From Episyrphus balteatus (taxonomy: Eukaryota > Arthropoda > Insecta > Diptera > Syrphidae), in NCBI RefSeq assembly GCF_945859705.1, contig NC_079134.1, positions 68,258,625 to 68,322,624 of the forward strand: a stretch of 64,000 nucleotides of DNA, in the 5' to 3' direction. Below are positions 34,211 to 45,881 of this stretch, piece after piece (positions within the stretch are counted from its first letter, which is position 1; each line of letters opens with the position of its first letter). Below the pieces are notes generated by a model. That model did not search any database and had not been told where the DNA came from. It saw only the letters and a program-made list of their open reading frames with translations. The position numbers and the translations under genes were made by a program.

Positions 34211-35178
34211 CATACAGACCCATTTCACTGTTTCCTGTAGTATCAAAGGTTTTTGAGAGAATATTTTTGCAGCGCCTCCAGCCAATAATAGAAGAAAAAG
34301 GTCTTATACCTGAACACCAGTTCAGTTTTAGAAGCAAGCACTCGACGATTGATCAAGTACATAGAATCACCGATGTCATTGAGAAAGCTCTTGAAGAAAA
34401 GAAAATTTGTTCAGCGGTCTTTTTAGATGTGTCTCAAGCTTTTGATAAAGTATGGCACGAGGGTCTCAAATTCAAGTTAAGACAAGTCCTACCTGAAGGA
34501 CTCTTTATCATTCTTAGAGAATATCTAGAGAACAGAATTTTTCGCGTTAGGCACGGAAATGATTACTCAGACTTTAGGGAAATAGTGGCTGGGGTACCAC
34601 AAGGTAGTGTTTTAGGTCCCATTCTCTACCTTCTATTCACACGCGATATACCTCAAACAGAAAACACAATTGTAGCTACTTTTGCTGACGACACCGCAAT
34701 ACTTGCAGTAGGCAAAACAATTAACGAATCGACAAGTAAATTACAAAATGCTCTTAACAATGTTAATGAATGGACACAAACATGGCGAATAGCGCTTAAC
34801 GAATTTAAGTCAGTCCACGTGGACTTTACATATAAGAAAATAAATAGACTACCTGTTTTTATTAATACTACTCAAGTCCCATTTGCAAACGAGGCAAAAT
34901 ATCTCGGGATGACTCGCGACGCGAAATTAAAATGGAAACCGCATGTTAAAAATAAATGTGATCAGTTAAATATTAAGTTAAGAGAAATGTACTGGTTGCT
35001 CGGACACAATTCTAGACTTAGTATTGAAAACAAATTATTAGTTTACAAGCAAGTACTTAAGCCTGTTTGGACATATGGTATTCAACTCTGGGGTTGTACC
35101 CGCGATACAAATTTAAATAGATTACAAACCTTTGAAAATAAATTATTAAGATCATTTGTAAATGCGCCGTGGTACATA
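34211..35178 (+). pseudogene. Jockey-clade reverse transcriptase core fragment (right copy)
   Basis: The same fragment as 15092-16058, with the FADDTAILA catalytic box and VPQGSVLGPILYLLF. It is open from the SYRPISLF block to NAPWYI, where the TA element at 35179 cuts it. The remainder (GGATCTTGGAATCCCC region) resumes at 36820. Confidence 0.85.
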
Positions 35179-36817
35179 CAGTCGTCGGCATAATTATTTT
35201 GACTAATTTTCAATTCTCGATCTGATAAGAATAATTTCTAACGGTTAGACTTTACATAGGTAAAGTTGATGGTTATTTATCAAGTATGTTATGGTGAATC
35301 TAATGGTGGTCAAAGTAAATCATATGAGTGAAATTTGGCTTTCAGACAGCTTTTTTTGTATTAGAAGTGCTATTTTTGGAGCGGCATAAGTATTTTGACT
35401 AGCATTCTTTTTCAATTTTGGTACGGTAAAGTAAAACCTTTTGCTTAATTTAAGCATGTATCCAACTGCTGAACATGTTAAGGCTCAGATTCAAAAAAAA
35501 AAATTGGAAACATTTCGCAAATAAATATTGAAATTGGGGCATTTATTGTTACAAGTTAAAATTCCCGTTACCTGTTAAACAAATCAATGGAGAACTGATT
35601 TGTTTGCGTCAAATTATGTCTTGGCTAATAAAGAAACACAAGATTACGAGTACTGAGTAGAATCAGCCATGAATCTGTACAAAACAAAAAATTACACAAA
35701 AAAAAGACAATTTTTTTTTGCGTAGTTGACTTTGAATCCCAGATTGAACCCTAATATCATGGAGCTGGAAATGAAATCTCTAGAGAAGAATTCCTCATCA
35801 GAAAGCAACGATTCCCAGGAGACTTAGGAAACACAATTTTGGGACTTATTCAACAAGAAAAGCACTAGTTAACCTCTTGAAAGCATGTTGAAAACTATGA
35901 AATTCGCAAAAAAGCAACTTTGGTAAGCCTCCTTCTTTCTGGAACAAAGTTTACTAGACAGCTTCCGAACAAAATTCACTTTTGGTGATGTATGTATGTA
36001 TGTATGTATGTATGGAGTGCAAAAGAACTTACATCGGTCCATTAAATCTTGTTCCGGAAAGAAGGAGGCTTACCAAAGTTGCTTTTTTGCGAATTTCATA
36101 GTTTTCAACATGCTTTCAAGAGGTTAACTAGTGCTTTTCTTGTTGAATAAGTCCCAAAATTGTGTTTCCTAAGTCTCCTGGGAATCGTTGCTTTCTGATG
36201 AGGAATTCTTCTCTAGAGATTTCATTTCCAGCTCCATGATATTAGGGTTCAATCTGGGATTCAAAGTCAACTACGCAAAAAAAAATTGTCTTTTTTTTGT
36301 GTAATTTTTTGTTTTGTACAGATTCATGGCTGATTCTACTCAGTACTCGTAATCTTGTGTTTCTTTATTAGCCAAGACATAATTTGACGCAAACAAATCA
36401 GTTCTCCATTGATTTGTTTAACAGGTAACGGGAATTTTAACTTGTAACAATAAATGCCCCAATTTCAATATTTATTTGCGAAATGTTTCCAATTTTTTTT
36501 TTTGAATCTGAGCCTTAACATGTTCAGCAGTTGGATACATGCTTAAATTAAGCAAAAGGTTTTACTTTACCGTACCAAAATTGAAAAAGAATGCTAGTCA
36601 AAATACTTATGCCGCTCCAAAAATAGCACTTCTAATACAAAAAAAGCTGTCTGAAAGCCAAATTTCACTCATATGATTTACTTTGACCACCATTAGATTC
36701 ACCATAACATACTTGATAAATAACCATCAACTTTACCTATGTAAAGTCTAACCGTTAGAAATTATTCTTATCAGATCGAGAATTGAAAATTAGTCAAAAT
36801 AATTATGCCGACGACTG
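35179..36817. mobile_element. Near-perfect palindromic TA element (1.64 kb)
   Basis: It starts CAGTCGTCGGCATAATTATT and ends in the exact inverted form, flanked by TA (35177-35178 and 36818-36819). The arms are about 765 bp each and almost identical. The loop of about 100 bp contains (TATG)6. It has no transposase. TA duplication points to a Tc1/mariner-mobilised foldback element. It is absent from the left copy of the unit. Confidence 0.9.
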
Positions 36818-37066
36818 TATATAAGAAACGAAGATCTTCACAGGGATCTTGGAATCCCCACGGTTCTCAAACTGTGATTTTTTTACAGTTCTAAACAGAG
36901 GAGTACTTGTTCCTTTTGAAAATATTTTTTTATTATGCTCAAGCACCAAATTGGGTGTAGATTTTATGGGCTGAATCTCGAAGTACAACATTTTTTCACC
37001 GTTTTTTATGCTTTGGAAATTTGAAACCGAATCTGAAGTCAATTTTGCCCAAACTACCTCAAAATT

Positions 37067-37783
37067 TTGATAAATAAATACAGTAAATGGGGTATCCGAA
37101 TAAACTCATCCAAGTCGGAACTACTGTGCCTTAGACGATCAGGAGGAAGAGGCAGTCGATCGGCTGGAAGCTGTAGAAGCATCACATTGACACTTCCAGA
37201 TGGAACTAGATTGCCAGCCAAACGCAACGCCAAGTACTTAGGAATCAACTTTAACGAGCTCCTCAGATTCAACAATCACTCCCGTTTGGTCCTCAAAAAA
37301 GCCAACTTTGCTTTCCATCGCCTTCACCCTCTGATGAAAAGAAGAACAGGATTGAGTCAACCAACGAAACTCTTGATCTACAAGCAGCTTCTGCGACCAG
37401 TCATTGCCTACAGCTTTCCAGTATGGTACACCATCTCCAAGACAGCCATGAAGGAACTACAAATGTTCGAGAGAAAAATACTGAGGATTTGCACTGGGCT
37501 CATCTTTGACCGACAGCGGCAGAAATACTATAGCAACAAGCGACTCTACGAGGAAGCAAAAATCATACCACTGGACAAGTATCTACTGCAATCGGCGAAG
37601 GTACTGGTAGGAAATATCGCCAACCATCCCAATCAACTGATGAGAAGAATGACAGCCCAACAACGACATCCGGAACCTAAGTACTTTTGCGCTTTGGATA
37701 TACTGGCTGAGAACATAATTTCATTGGACAACGAAGAAGTTAACTTTTACGCCGACACCCAGTCGGCTTACTACCGTGGCTAA
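37067..37783 (+). pseudogene. Jockey-type reverse transcriptase, C-terminal fragment (right copy)
   Basis: The same 238-residue translation as 14127-14843, without any change. The 3' UTR follows (AACCAACCCAACTCAACC) and ends with AATAAA and an A-rich tail at about 38047, which is the genuine 3' end of this element family. Confidence 0.85.
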
Positions 37784-38154
37784 CGCCAACCAAACCAACC
37801 CAACTCAACCAACCCCACAACTGGACATCCGGGTCTGAACACCCCGAGGACAACCTAGTCAGCAGACTTTAAATTAAGTTTATCCATGTATAATATTTAT
37901 TTATATTTTATAACTTAGTCATTGTATAAGGTTAGGCCCCCTCTGTGCCAACAAAATTTTGTATCTATCAATGAATCTTAGACATAAGTTAATTTTAAGT
38001 CAATTGTAAATAACAAGTTCAATAAAAACAAAATTGAAAAAAAATTGAATTGTCACATGCAACTTGAAACATGCAACTTGCTACATGCCACTTGCTACAT
38101 GCAACTTGCCACCCTGCCTTTGCAAACTTTCTGTTCTACCATATAATTTATTAT

Positions 38155-38265
38155 TGGAAGGGTATAGCCCGACTCAGACAGCCCGACTAAATGCATAGCG
38201 CTACTCAAGATAGCCCGGCTCATCGCAACTCGTCTCAGATAGGCGTGTATATAATCTTTACACTC
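38155..38265. repeat. Member of the AGCCCGACTC foldback family
   Basis: Begins GGAAGGGTATAGCCCGACTC, the same terminus as the element at 12341-12557, and continues with AGCCCGACT-type repeats. The right arm is degraded. Confidence 0.6.
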
Positions 38266-38362
38266 CTCAAAAATCTTACCTGGCTTGTGTGGTGTGGCAT
38301 GTGGCATAGTTTTTCTTTGAAATGTTGAAGGTTTAGATTTTGGTTTTATTTTGTTTTTACAG

Positions 38363-38535
38363 TAATATAATTACTTTTAATTACAATTTTAATTACAATG
38401 TAATTACTTTTGTAATTTCATCTTTTAAATTACAATACAATTACACGGTAATTTAATGGTAATTGCATTTCGAATTACATTTCCTTTGTAATGGGAAAGT
38501 AATTCGATTACAATGCAATTACTGGTGGAGTAATT
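38363..38535. repeat. TAATTACA-rich block, right member of an inverted pair
   Basis: Inverted counterpart of 31765-31990. Confidence 0.7.
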
Positions 38536-39142
38536 GCACAACGCACAACGAATAAATTTACGGCCCTATCCACATTTTTAATGATTTCGAGTTTTAGATT
38601 ATATGTAATTTAGATTTTATGTTCACAGCTTTGGACATACATATGTACATGTACGATGCACCTCCTTTTTTTCTTATCAACTAAAAAATATGGGACAGAA
38701 CAAAATTATATAAAATTTTATATGATCTCTTGGGTTAAACCAGGGTAAGTTCTGTGATTTCTTAAAGTGAGCTATGAAGCGAATATTCTGATTTAACCTA
38801 CCAACTGATACTGGAGCTTGGGAATTTTATTTAGTTTTTGATGATAAAAGTCTTTAAACCTTGCTATTTAAAATGGTTGCAGAGTTTTTAATTAATTATA
38901 CCTACCTAGATGAAGCAAAACATTTATCTGAGTTAAACTTAAAACTGCAAGGAAAATTCATAATATAACGAATATGACCAAATGCAACATTCAAATTCAA
39001 ATGCACATACACCACATATGGCTCTTTTGGGACATCAGAAGAGAAACGAGGATTTGAGGATTTCCTATATGCAATATGTCAAATATAGGTAAATTGGCAT
39101 CGTCAGTCGGCCTTATAAAAAATACTACGAAAAAAATCTAAA
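38536..39142. other. Unassigned interval
   Basis: No gene, RNA or element end is recognised. Confidence 0.3.
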
Positions 39143-40337
39143 GGGAACGGGTCGTAATTCTGTATTCCAAAATTCTGTATGACCAATATTCTGTATCTGA
39201 AGAAAAAATTCTGTATGAACATAATTCTGTATTCCATTATTCTGCTTTTCTATTATTCTGTATTTCAAAATTCTGTAAATCCAAAATTCTGTTTTTCAAA
39301 ATTCTGCAAATCCATTATTCTGCTTTTAAAAATTCTGTAATTTTAAATCTCTACATTAAAACATGTCCCTCAAGTAAGCAGAGCAAGTACCCCAAAATTA
39401 TATCAAGTGCTCCCCTACTTTTGCAAAAACTTAATGTTCTGCTAACTGGATTTAAAGTTAGCAGAGCAATTACCAGAAAATGTCTTAAACTGTTAGTAAA
39501 AAATTCGGGTTTGGTTTAATATTTAGGTGCCAAACAAAAATCCAAAAAAAAAAAATTTTTACAAAAATGATTTTTTTTCTGTGATCTTCGAAAAAAAATT
39601 GTTTTTTGAAATTATCTTGAATAATTAAGTGCTTTGAGTTAAGTACCAAATTTTCGAAAAAAATTCCGAGATTTTCCATTAAAAAAAAATATTTTCATTT
39701 TCCATATAAATTCATGTTCTACTAACTTGAATTTGTTTTTTTTTTCAAAAAATTCCACTTTTTCGAAAAAAATTGGACATAAATAATCGAATGTTCGACT
39801 AATTTGAATTAAGCGCTCCATTTTCAGATAAGTTTTCCGAGATTTTCATGTTCTGCTGGCTTGATTTCATTTTTCTCAAAAAATTCAATTTTTTTCGACA
39901 AAATTCGAATGGAGTTATTAAGTGCATGACTAATTTGAGTTAAGTACCCTATTTTCCAAAAATTCTTTCTTCGTTATTAAACATAAAACCATCGACACAC
40001 AATTTATCCTTTCCTTTATTAGGTTTTAATAATTTAATATTTTCCATTTTTCTGAATTCATTTTATATCACGATTAACTCATAACACTTAACTTAAGCTG
40101 GCGAACGCAAACTGCTTCAAGGTTCTGCATAGAAAATATCAAAATTCTGTACTCCAAAATTCTGTAAATGATAAAAGAAAAATTGTTTTGATAATGAAAA
40201 AAGTGCGCACTTTGAAATACAGAATAATAGAAAAGCAGAATAATGGAATACAGAATTATGTTCATACAGAATTTTTTCTTCAGATACAGAATATTGGTCA
40301 TACAGAATTTTGGAATACAGAATTACGACCCGTTCCC
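39143..40337. mobile_element. Foldback element with ATTCTGTATTCC repeat arms (1.2 kb)
   Basis: The ends are GGGAACGGGTCGTAATTCTG and the exact inverted form. Both arms consist of short degenerate units around AATTCTGTATTCC (about 39150-39345 and 40130-40325). The middle is AT-rich with no ORF of note. Confidence 0.75.
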
Positions 40338-41338
40338 ACATAGAATTAATGCCGAATCATGTGGAAATGGAGGCAAGCGATTTCTAGTGTGACTCCGAAG
40401 TAAGTTCCTATTTCGATACTTATAATGCCCGATATTATAAGTATTTTTGTGCACTTGAAAACTTTCATGTAAAATCGTTTGCGATTTTCACAGAAGGTAG
40501 GTACCTGTCGATGCGAGTAGTTATTTCCGCCATTAATAGGATCCAATCTAACTAATGTCGTTTTCTATTGACTTTTGAGATTTTTGTGTTAAAAATTCAG
40601 ATTTTCCACTGCAAATAAATCTAATTTTGTAATTGTGTATGAAATCTGTGCGTATAAAAAAAAATAAAACAACAACAAATGTTCAGACAAATGTCAAACT
40701 GAGGAGTGTGTGAAAGTGCGTGTGTTTGTATGCGTGAATCATTTTTTTGAATCTCGAGACGCAAATAGATCATGAAATCTGAGATTTTCCCACTATTTCC
40801 CTCTTCACCCCCCCTTTCAGCGACATAATTTTGGTCTGAGCAAAAAGTGGTAAATGGAAGAAAATTAATTTTATCATTCTTTCTGTTTTTCTTTACAAAA
40901 TTGTTTTACCTATAAAAAATTTAGCTTTACTTTTTCGGCGGCCCATACAAATTTTGTAACTAATTAGTTTGACATGCCTGGTGTAGCATGTTTTTCACAT
41001 GGGTTTCAGTTATATTTTACCTGTTAAGGTAAAAAAAAAACAAGCACCCTTGTTTTAAATCGGCAATAACTTTTCTTAGAGCAATTGTATTGACTTTATT
41101 TTTATGTCATTAGATTAAGCATCAAAAAATACCTTAAAAACATGTGTCATATGATGATATTACACAAACAATTTTGTTTTTGTCTGTTGGGCTGTGTTGT
41201 GTGTAATCGATTCAATTAAGGAAACCAACCGAAATTGTAAACATTTTTTGTTTTTATGTTAAATTTTTGTTTTTACTATTATTATTATTTTCTTTACCAT
41301 TGTTATAATAACTTTTGTACATTTTTATATAATTCTAG
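40338..41338. other. Sequence upstream of the first visible bsk exon
   Basis: An intron of bsk by inference, because the exon at 41339 starts inside a codon. I looked for the preceding exon, which should end in the glycine-rich ATP-loop codons, and did not recognise it. The pyrimidine-rich stretch before 41338 is the acceptor region. Confidence 0.4.
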
Positions 41339-41468
41339 TGCTGCATATGATACAGTTTCCGAACAAAATGTTGCAATTAAAAAGTTATCACGACCCTTTC
41401 AAAACGTTACTCATGCCAAGCGTGCTTATCGGGAATTCAAATTAATGAAACTTGTTAACCATAAAAAT
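41339..41468 (+). CDS. bsk: basket / Jun N-terminal kinase, internal exon (N-lobe)
   Basis: JNK is the MAP kinase that phosphorylates Jun-type factors downstream of MKK4/7 (in flies Hemipterous), and controls dorsal closure, wound healing and stress apoptosis. This exon starts after the acceptor AG at 41337-41338 with the last base of a Cys codon. It encodes AAYDTVSEQNVAIKKLSRPF, with the ATP-anchoring lysine in VAIKK, then HAKRAYREFKLMKLVNHKN. It ends before GTAAGC at 41469. It corresponds to roughly residues 40-83 of fly JNK. It is nearly invariant relative to the Drosophila protein as I know it, so this is a functional gene, not a retrocopy: introns are present. Confidence 0.97.
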
Positions 41469-41525
41469 GTAAGCTTACTTTTAGTGTTGTGAAAATACAA
41501 AAATATTTACATTTTTAATACCTAG
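41469..41525 (+). other. bsk: bsk short intron (57 nt)
   Basis: GTAAGC ... CCTAG, 57 nt, phase 0. This is the typical minimal intron length of flies and a useful yardstick for the expanded introns downstream. Confidence 0.9.
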
Positions 41526-41723
41526 ATAATTGGTTTGTTGAATGCATTTACACCACAACGTACACTAGAAGATTTTCAAGATGTTTATCTTGTTATGGAA
41601 CTCATGGATGCTAATTTGTGTCAGGTTATACAAATGGATCTTGACCACGACAGAATGTCGTATTTATTGTACCAGATGTTGTGCGGAATAAAACATCTAC
41701 ATTCAGCTGGAATAATTCACAGG
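41526..41723 (+). CDS. bsk: basket / JNK, internal exon (hinge and helix to HR of the HRD)
   Basis: Encodes IIGLLNAFTPQRTLEDFQDV, then YLVMELMDANLCQVI (hinge region after the gatekeeper), the alpha-helix DRMSYLLYQMLCGIKHLHSA and GIIHR. The exon ends after the Arg of the HRD catalytic-loop motif (AGG at 41721-41723, donor GTAAAT). The Asp is encoded 19 kb away in the next exon. The 66 residues read without change of frame. Confidence 0.97.
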
Positions 41724-41927
41724 GTAAATTAATTTCGTTTATAAAACTTTTTTTACAGCCTGATTCTCTCCCACAATCACAACTTGTGAGCCTCCGATAG
41801 AGCAGTACACACTCCCAACTCAACAATGTTTACAAAGCTTAACAATCTTAACAAGTTGAGAATGTGAGGAGAATCATATTCATTGTTTTACTTGTTAAGG
41901 GTATTCTTATTCTAGAAATTTCAATTA

Positions 41928-42446
41928 CACTGGTTTACAGCCAAAATGGAAACTCAATCCCACTATTTTTTTCTCATGTACTTTGACCTCAGGCACTCGG
42001 AAATCACTTTAAAAAAAATTACGATAGATAGGTTTTCGAGATATGATTTTTCAAAGTTTTTTTTTTGTTGTTTTTTCCAGCCTACTTATTAATAAACGAC
42101 TCTGAACAGAAACTTGAGTAATAAACGACTCTGAACAGAACAGCGACTGAAAGCTGAGTAAATAAGCAACAAAAGTTAAATCAACTTTTCTGGGTCACCC
42201 AGAAAAAGTTGTTCTAGCGTTTGCTGCTTATTTACTCAGCTTTCAGTCGCCGGCTTTTCTGTTCAGATTAGTCGTTTATTACTCAAGATATAGCCCGAAT
42301 ACTTTGAAAAATCATATCTCGAAAACCTATCCACAAATATTTTTTTAGATAACATTTTCGAGTTTTCTGGGCTTAAATCTATATATGTACGAAAAGTATA
42401 TAGATTTTGGTGTCCAAAATTTTTTTTATTTTTTTGTAAACTAGTG
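41928..42446. mobile_element. MITE with CACTGGTTTACAG ends and TTA TSD (519 bp)
   Basis: The ends CACTGGTTTACA and, inverted, CACTAGTTTACA are flanked by tta (41925-41927 and 42447-42449). A 3-bp TTA TSD suggests the PIF/Harbinger superfamily. The arms meet near 42190. The left arm holds a tandem copy of TAATAAACGACTCTGAACAG. Confidence 0.7.
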
Positions 42447-43039
42447 TTATCAGTTGTATGTATTATTTAAGAACACAAATCTAAAAAAGTGTGAATTAAT
42501 ATCGAATGTCGGAAACTTATTTAGTCGAGTAAAATTTGTAAAATCTCGGAATCCAGGGAAAGTCGGTGAATCTGTAAAACTAGTATAAGGCTGCATTATT
42601 AAAAGGTCAAATAAGAAAGTTAAAGGAAAAAAGACTTGTGTCACTCGAGGACTGCCGCGGTAAAGATATTGCATTGCATTTTCTATCGACTTATGCAATT
42701 ATAATTATTTATTTACCTACACTACACAAAACCAATGATTATGTTTTTTTTTTATCTACCTATCAATTCATATACAATAACAAGGTCACATTTGAAAACA
42801 TGCATACACACAATCTCATGTCATAAACTTCTCCAGACAAAAAAAAAAATAAGAAAACACAAGAATACTTTTTCTCTTCTGATTTAATATCGCAAGCGCA
42901 ATGCAACGCTTTACTCGTTCACAAATCCCAAGAAGTTGAACAAGAAACAGAAGAATGGGAAGAGAAAAGAAAAATAAATACAGATAATTTTTTACTTGCG
43001 ATATAGGTACTATATATCAAGTTATGCATTCGTACAAAA
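42447..43039. other. Unassigned intron sequence
   Basis: No gene. A stretch AGGTCAAATAAGAAAGTTAA near 42605 recurs inverted at about 60300. Confidence 0.35.
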
Positions 43040-43280
43040 AAAAAAGTTGAGATAACATTTTTCCATGACATTACGATGGTAGACAATGCCAAAAAAGTGG
43101 GTCCCGGAAGTCCGTCTGTCTGTCAGTCTGTCTGTCAGTCTGTCAGTCTGTCAGTCTGTCAGTCTGTCAGTCTGTCAGTCTGTCAGTCTGTCAGTCTGTA
43201 AGTCTGTCAGTCTGTCAGTCTGTCAGTCTGTCAGTCTGTCAGTCTGTCTGTCTGTCTGTCTGTCTGTATGTCTGTCTGCC

Positions 43281-43331
<51 letters not shown>

Positions 43332-43880
43332 ATAATGACCTACAGCCTAAACGGATAGACCGATTAATGTCAATCTTGGTATGTAGCGTTATTTGGCGAC
43401 TCTCCAGAGGGGTTTTTGGAATTAATTTTTTTGGACCAAAAATAACGGTACTTGTCATATACCGATTTTAGTAAAATTGAAATATCTCGAAAACGGCTCC
43501 AACGATTTTGTTTAGAAAATTCAAATGTTAGTTTCAAGCTAAGGTCTATATTTTAATGAAAATTTTTTTTTTGAAAATCATTATTAACGGTACCTGCCAT
43601 AGAACCATTTTTTTCAAATTCGAATATCTCTGAAACTTCTTATTCGATTTCAACGAAACTTTTTGTGAAGAAGCATTTATATTATTTAAATATAAACCAA
43701 AAATTAAATTTCCAAAAAAATAATTTTTGGATTTTTAAAAAAATTTTGAAAATTTTTTTTTGAAAAATCAAATTTTCGAAAACGGGACATTGAATTTTTT
43801 TGAAATTTTGTTTTTGGATGTTGATTAGTGATTTCTACAAAATGGCATACCAATTTTATTTTCAAACTTTTTTTCCAAAA
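43040..43880. repeat. Relative of the 17.1-18.6 kb foldback element, inverted
   Basis: Shares, in opposite orientation, the block around GGGTCCCGGAAGTCCGTC, the tail of that block (AATAACGGTACTTGTCATA) and ATGGCATACCAATTTTA. Compared with the copy at 18.3 kb, its CAGA/TCTG tract is massively expanded (see 43113). Confidence 0.7.
43113..43332 (+). repeat. TCTG / TCAG microsatellite, about 220 bp
   Basis: The first part alternates TCTGTCAG (about 43130-43245) and the second part is nearly pure TCTG. The orthologous position in the 18.3 kb copy has only about four GACA units. Confidence 0.95.
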
Positions 43881-44287
43881 AATTATTTATAAAAAATTGT
43901 TTTTTTAAAAAACGGCTCTAACGATTTAAATATTTTTTTTTTCTAAAAATGCACGTTAATATATCAATCAAAACTGCATACTTGTTTTGGAGGGCAATTG
44001 AATTTCAGATTTTATTTTATTTTTTTTTTAAACGAAATTTATTTTATTTTTAAATTTCTATATAAAAAGTCTTTAATATTTAAGCAACTTTAACTCCAAG
44101 AGCAAGTTCGTGCGACCCAGTCGTGCATTTTATTTGCTTCTGATTTATTCTGTAGACACAGCATTTATGGTCTTCTTCCTTACTCCTCTCTTTGTTGTCT
44201 AACACAATTTATATAACCCTCTCTGGCTGAACCAAAACCATTCACACATCCATGCAAGCTTCGTACAATCGTATCATATGCATATTA
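43881..44287. other. Unassigned intron sequence
   Basis: No gene is recognised. Confidence 0.35.
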
Positions 44288-45865
44288 GAGTGGGCCGAAA
44301 AACACTTTTTTTCGAATTTCAAATCGCAATAGCGCGGAAAAGTTGCGAATGGTGATGACTAATAAGGGTTTAAAAAATAATCAAAATCAGTTCATATCTT
44401 CCGGTCGCGCATCGGCTCTGAAGTATGAAAAAATTTTTAAAAAATGGTATTTTTACAAAAAAAAAATTACCACCCTAACATATTATTTTTTGAACATTAT
44501 AGGTTTAGAAAACTTTCATGTCAGCTAAATATTAAGCAGAAAAAAAAATTGGCTCAAATTGGTTAAGGACTTCGGTGGCACATGTGTTTCAAAATTTGTC
44601 AAAAATGGCAAAAATCATATTTTTGCGATATTTTTTTTCCTTTTTATAAACTATTTTTAAAATTATTATTTTTACCAAATAAGAATAAAAAATGAAGTTG
44701 ACACAATCAGTGAAAGCCGTGAAGTCGCTGAATATATAAATATCTTTTGGTCAAGTACGCTTTGGCTATTTATTATTCTCTTTGCCGCACAGTTGTGCCT
44801 TTGGTGTTTTTTTGGCTTCAAAAATCATTTTCACGGCCATTTCTTGATGAAAAGTCATGAAATTTAGAACAATGAAGTATATAAGTATAAGATATACGAA
44901 AAAGCTACCAACTTATTTTTTACTCAAAATGGTGGTCCCAAAATGGCGATCAGAATAAGCATTTATAGAATCTTCTTTTGCGAAACTGTTTATAAGCTAA
45001 AAATTTAGCTAATTGATGAAAAACAGATGTTCGACTTTTGAATTAGGTACAGCTGTTCATTTCAACAATGTTTGAATTTTTTTTCATTGAATATGAACAG
45101 TTGTACCTAATTCAAAAGTCGAACATCTGTTTTTCATCAATTAGCTAAATTTTTAGCTTATAAACAGTTTCGCAAAAGAAGATTCTATAAATGCTTATTC
45201 TGATCGCCATTTTGGGACCACCATTTTGAGTAAAAAATAAGTTGGTAGCTTTTTCGTATATCTTATACTTATATACTTCATTGTTCTAAATTTCATGACT
45301 TTTCATCAAGAAATGGCCGTGAAAATGATTTTTGAAGCCAAAAAAACACCAAAGGCACCACTGTGCGGCAAAGAGAATAATAAATAGCCAAAGCGTACTT
45401 GACCAAAAGATTTTTATATATTCAGCGACTTCACGGCTTTCACTGATTGTGTCAACTTCATTTTTTATTCTTATTTGGTAAAAATAATAATTTTAAAAAT
45501 AGTTTATAAAAAGGAAAAAAAATATCGCAAAAATATGATTTTTGCCATTTTTGACAAATTTTGAAACACATGTGCCACCGAAGTCCTTAACCAATTTGAG
45601 CCAATTTTTTTTTCTGCTTAATATTTAGCTGACATGAAAGTTTTCTAAACCTATAATGTTCAAAAAATAATATGTTAGGGTGGTAATTTTTTTTTTGTAA
45701 AAATACCATTTTTTAAAAATTTTTTCATACTTCAGAGCCGATGCGCGACCGGAAGATATGAACTGATTTTGATTATTTTTTAAACCCTTATTAGTCATCA
45801 CCATTCGCAACTTTTCCGCGCTATTGCGATTTGAAATTCGAAAAAAAGTGTTTTTCGGCCCACTC
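44288..45865. mobile_element. Near-perfect palindromic TA element (1.58 kb)
   Basis: It starts GAGTGGGCCGAAAAACAC and ends in the inverted form, flanked by TA. The arms are about 770 bp and almost identical: a 61-codon frame at 44343 has an identical translation in the opposite arm at 45625-45810. The loop is about 40 bp near 45075. There is no transposase. As part of the bsk intron, the transcript would fold into a hairpin of about 770 bp. Confidence 0.92.
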
Positions 45866-45881
45866 TAATGCATATACACTA

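Larger units (their letters stand above)
33432..38047 (+). mobile_element. Chimeric retro-unit, right copy, in a minisatellite with 9-bp TSD
   Basis: A 9-bp repeat, aattgtcac (33423-33431 and 38048-38056), flanks the unit. Its 3' end has AATAAA and an A-rich tail (about 38021-38047). Its content matches 13889-16839 in inverse orientation, apart from the TA element at 35179-36817, which sits at a TA that is uninterrupted in the left copy. A TSD, a 3' A-rich tail and a ragged 5' end indicate target-primed reverse transcription of a composite RNA, not a DNA-level duplication. Confidence 0.85.

Noticed and set aside
13889..38021. Large segmental inverted duplication or giant composite transposon spanning 24 kb
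   Set aside because: The right copy has its own TSD and 3' tail, so two independent units explain the data better; no shared outer ends enclose the 24 kb.
1..41338. N-terminal exon(s) of bsk inside the window
   Set aside because: I looked for codons of the glycine-rich loop with a donor in the proper phase and recognised none; it may lie outside or have been missed.
43086..43471. SVCLSVCL / DRQTDRQT repeat proteins
   Set aside because: Both strands of a TCTG microsatellite read as protein.
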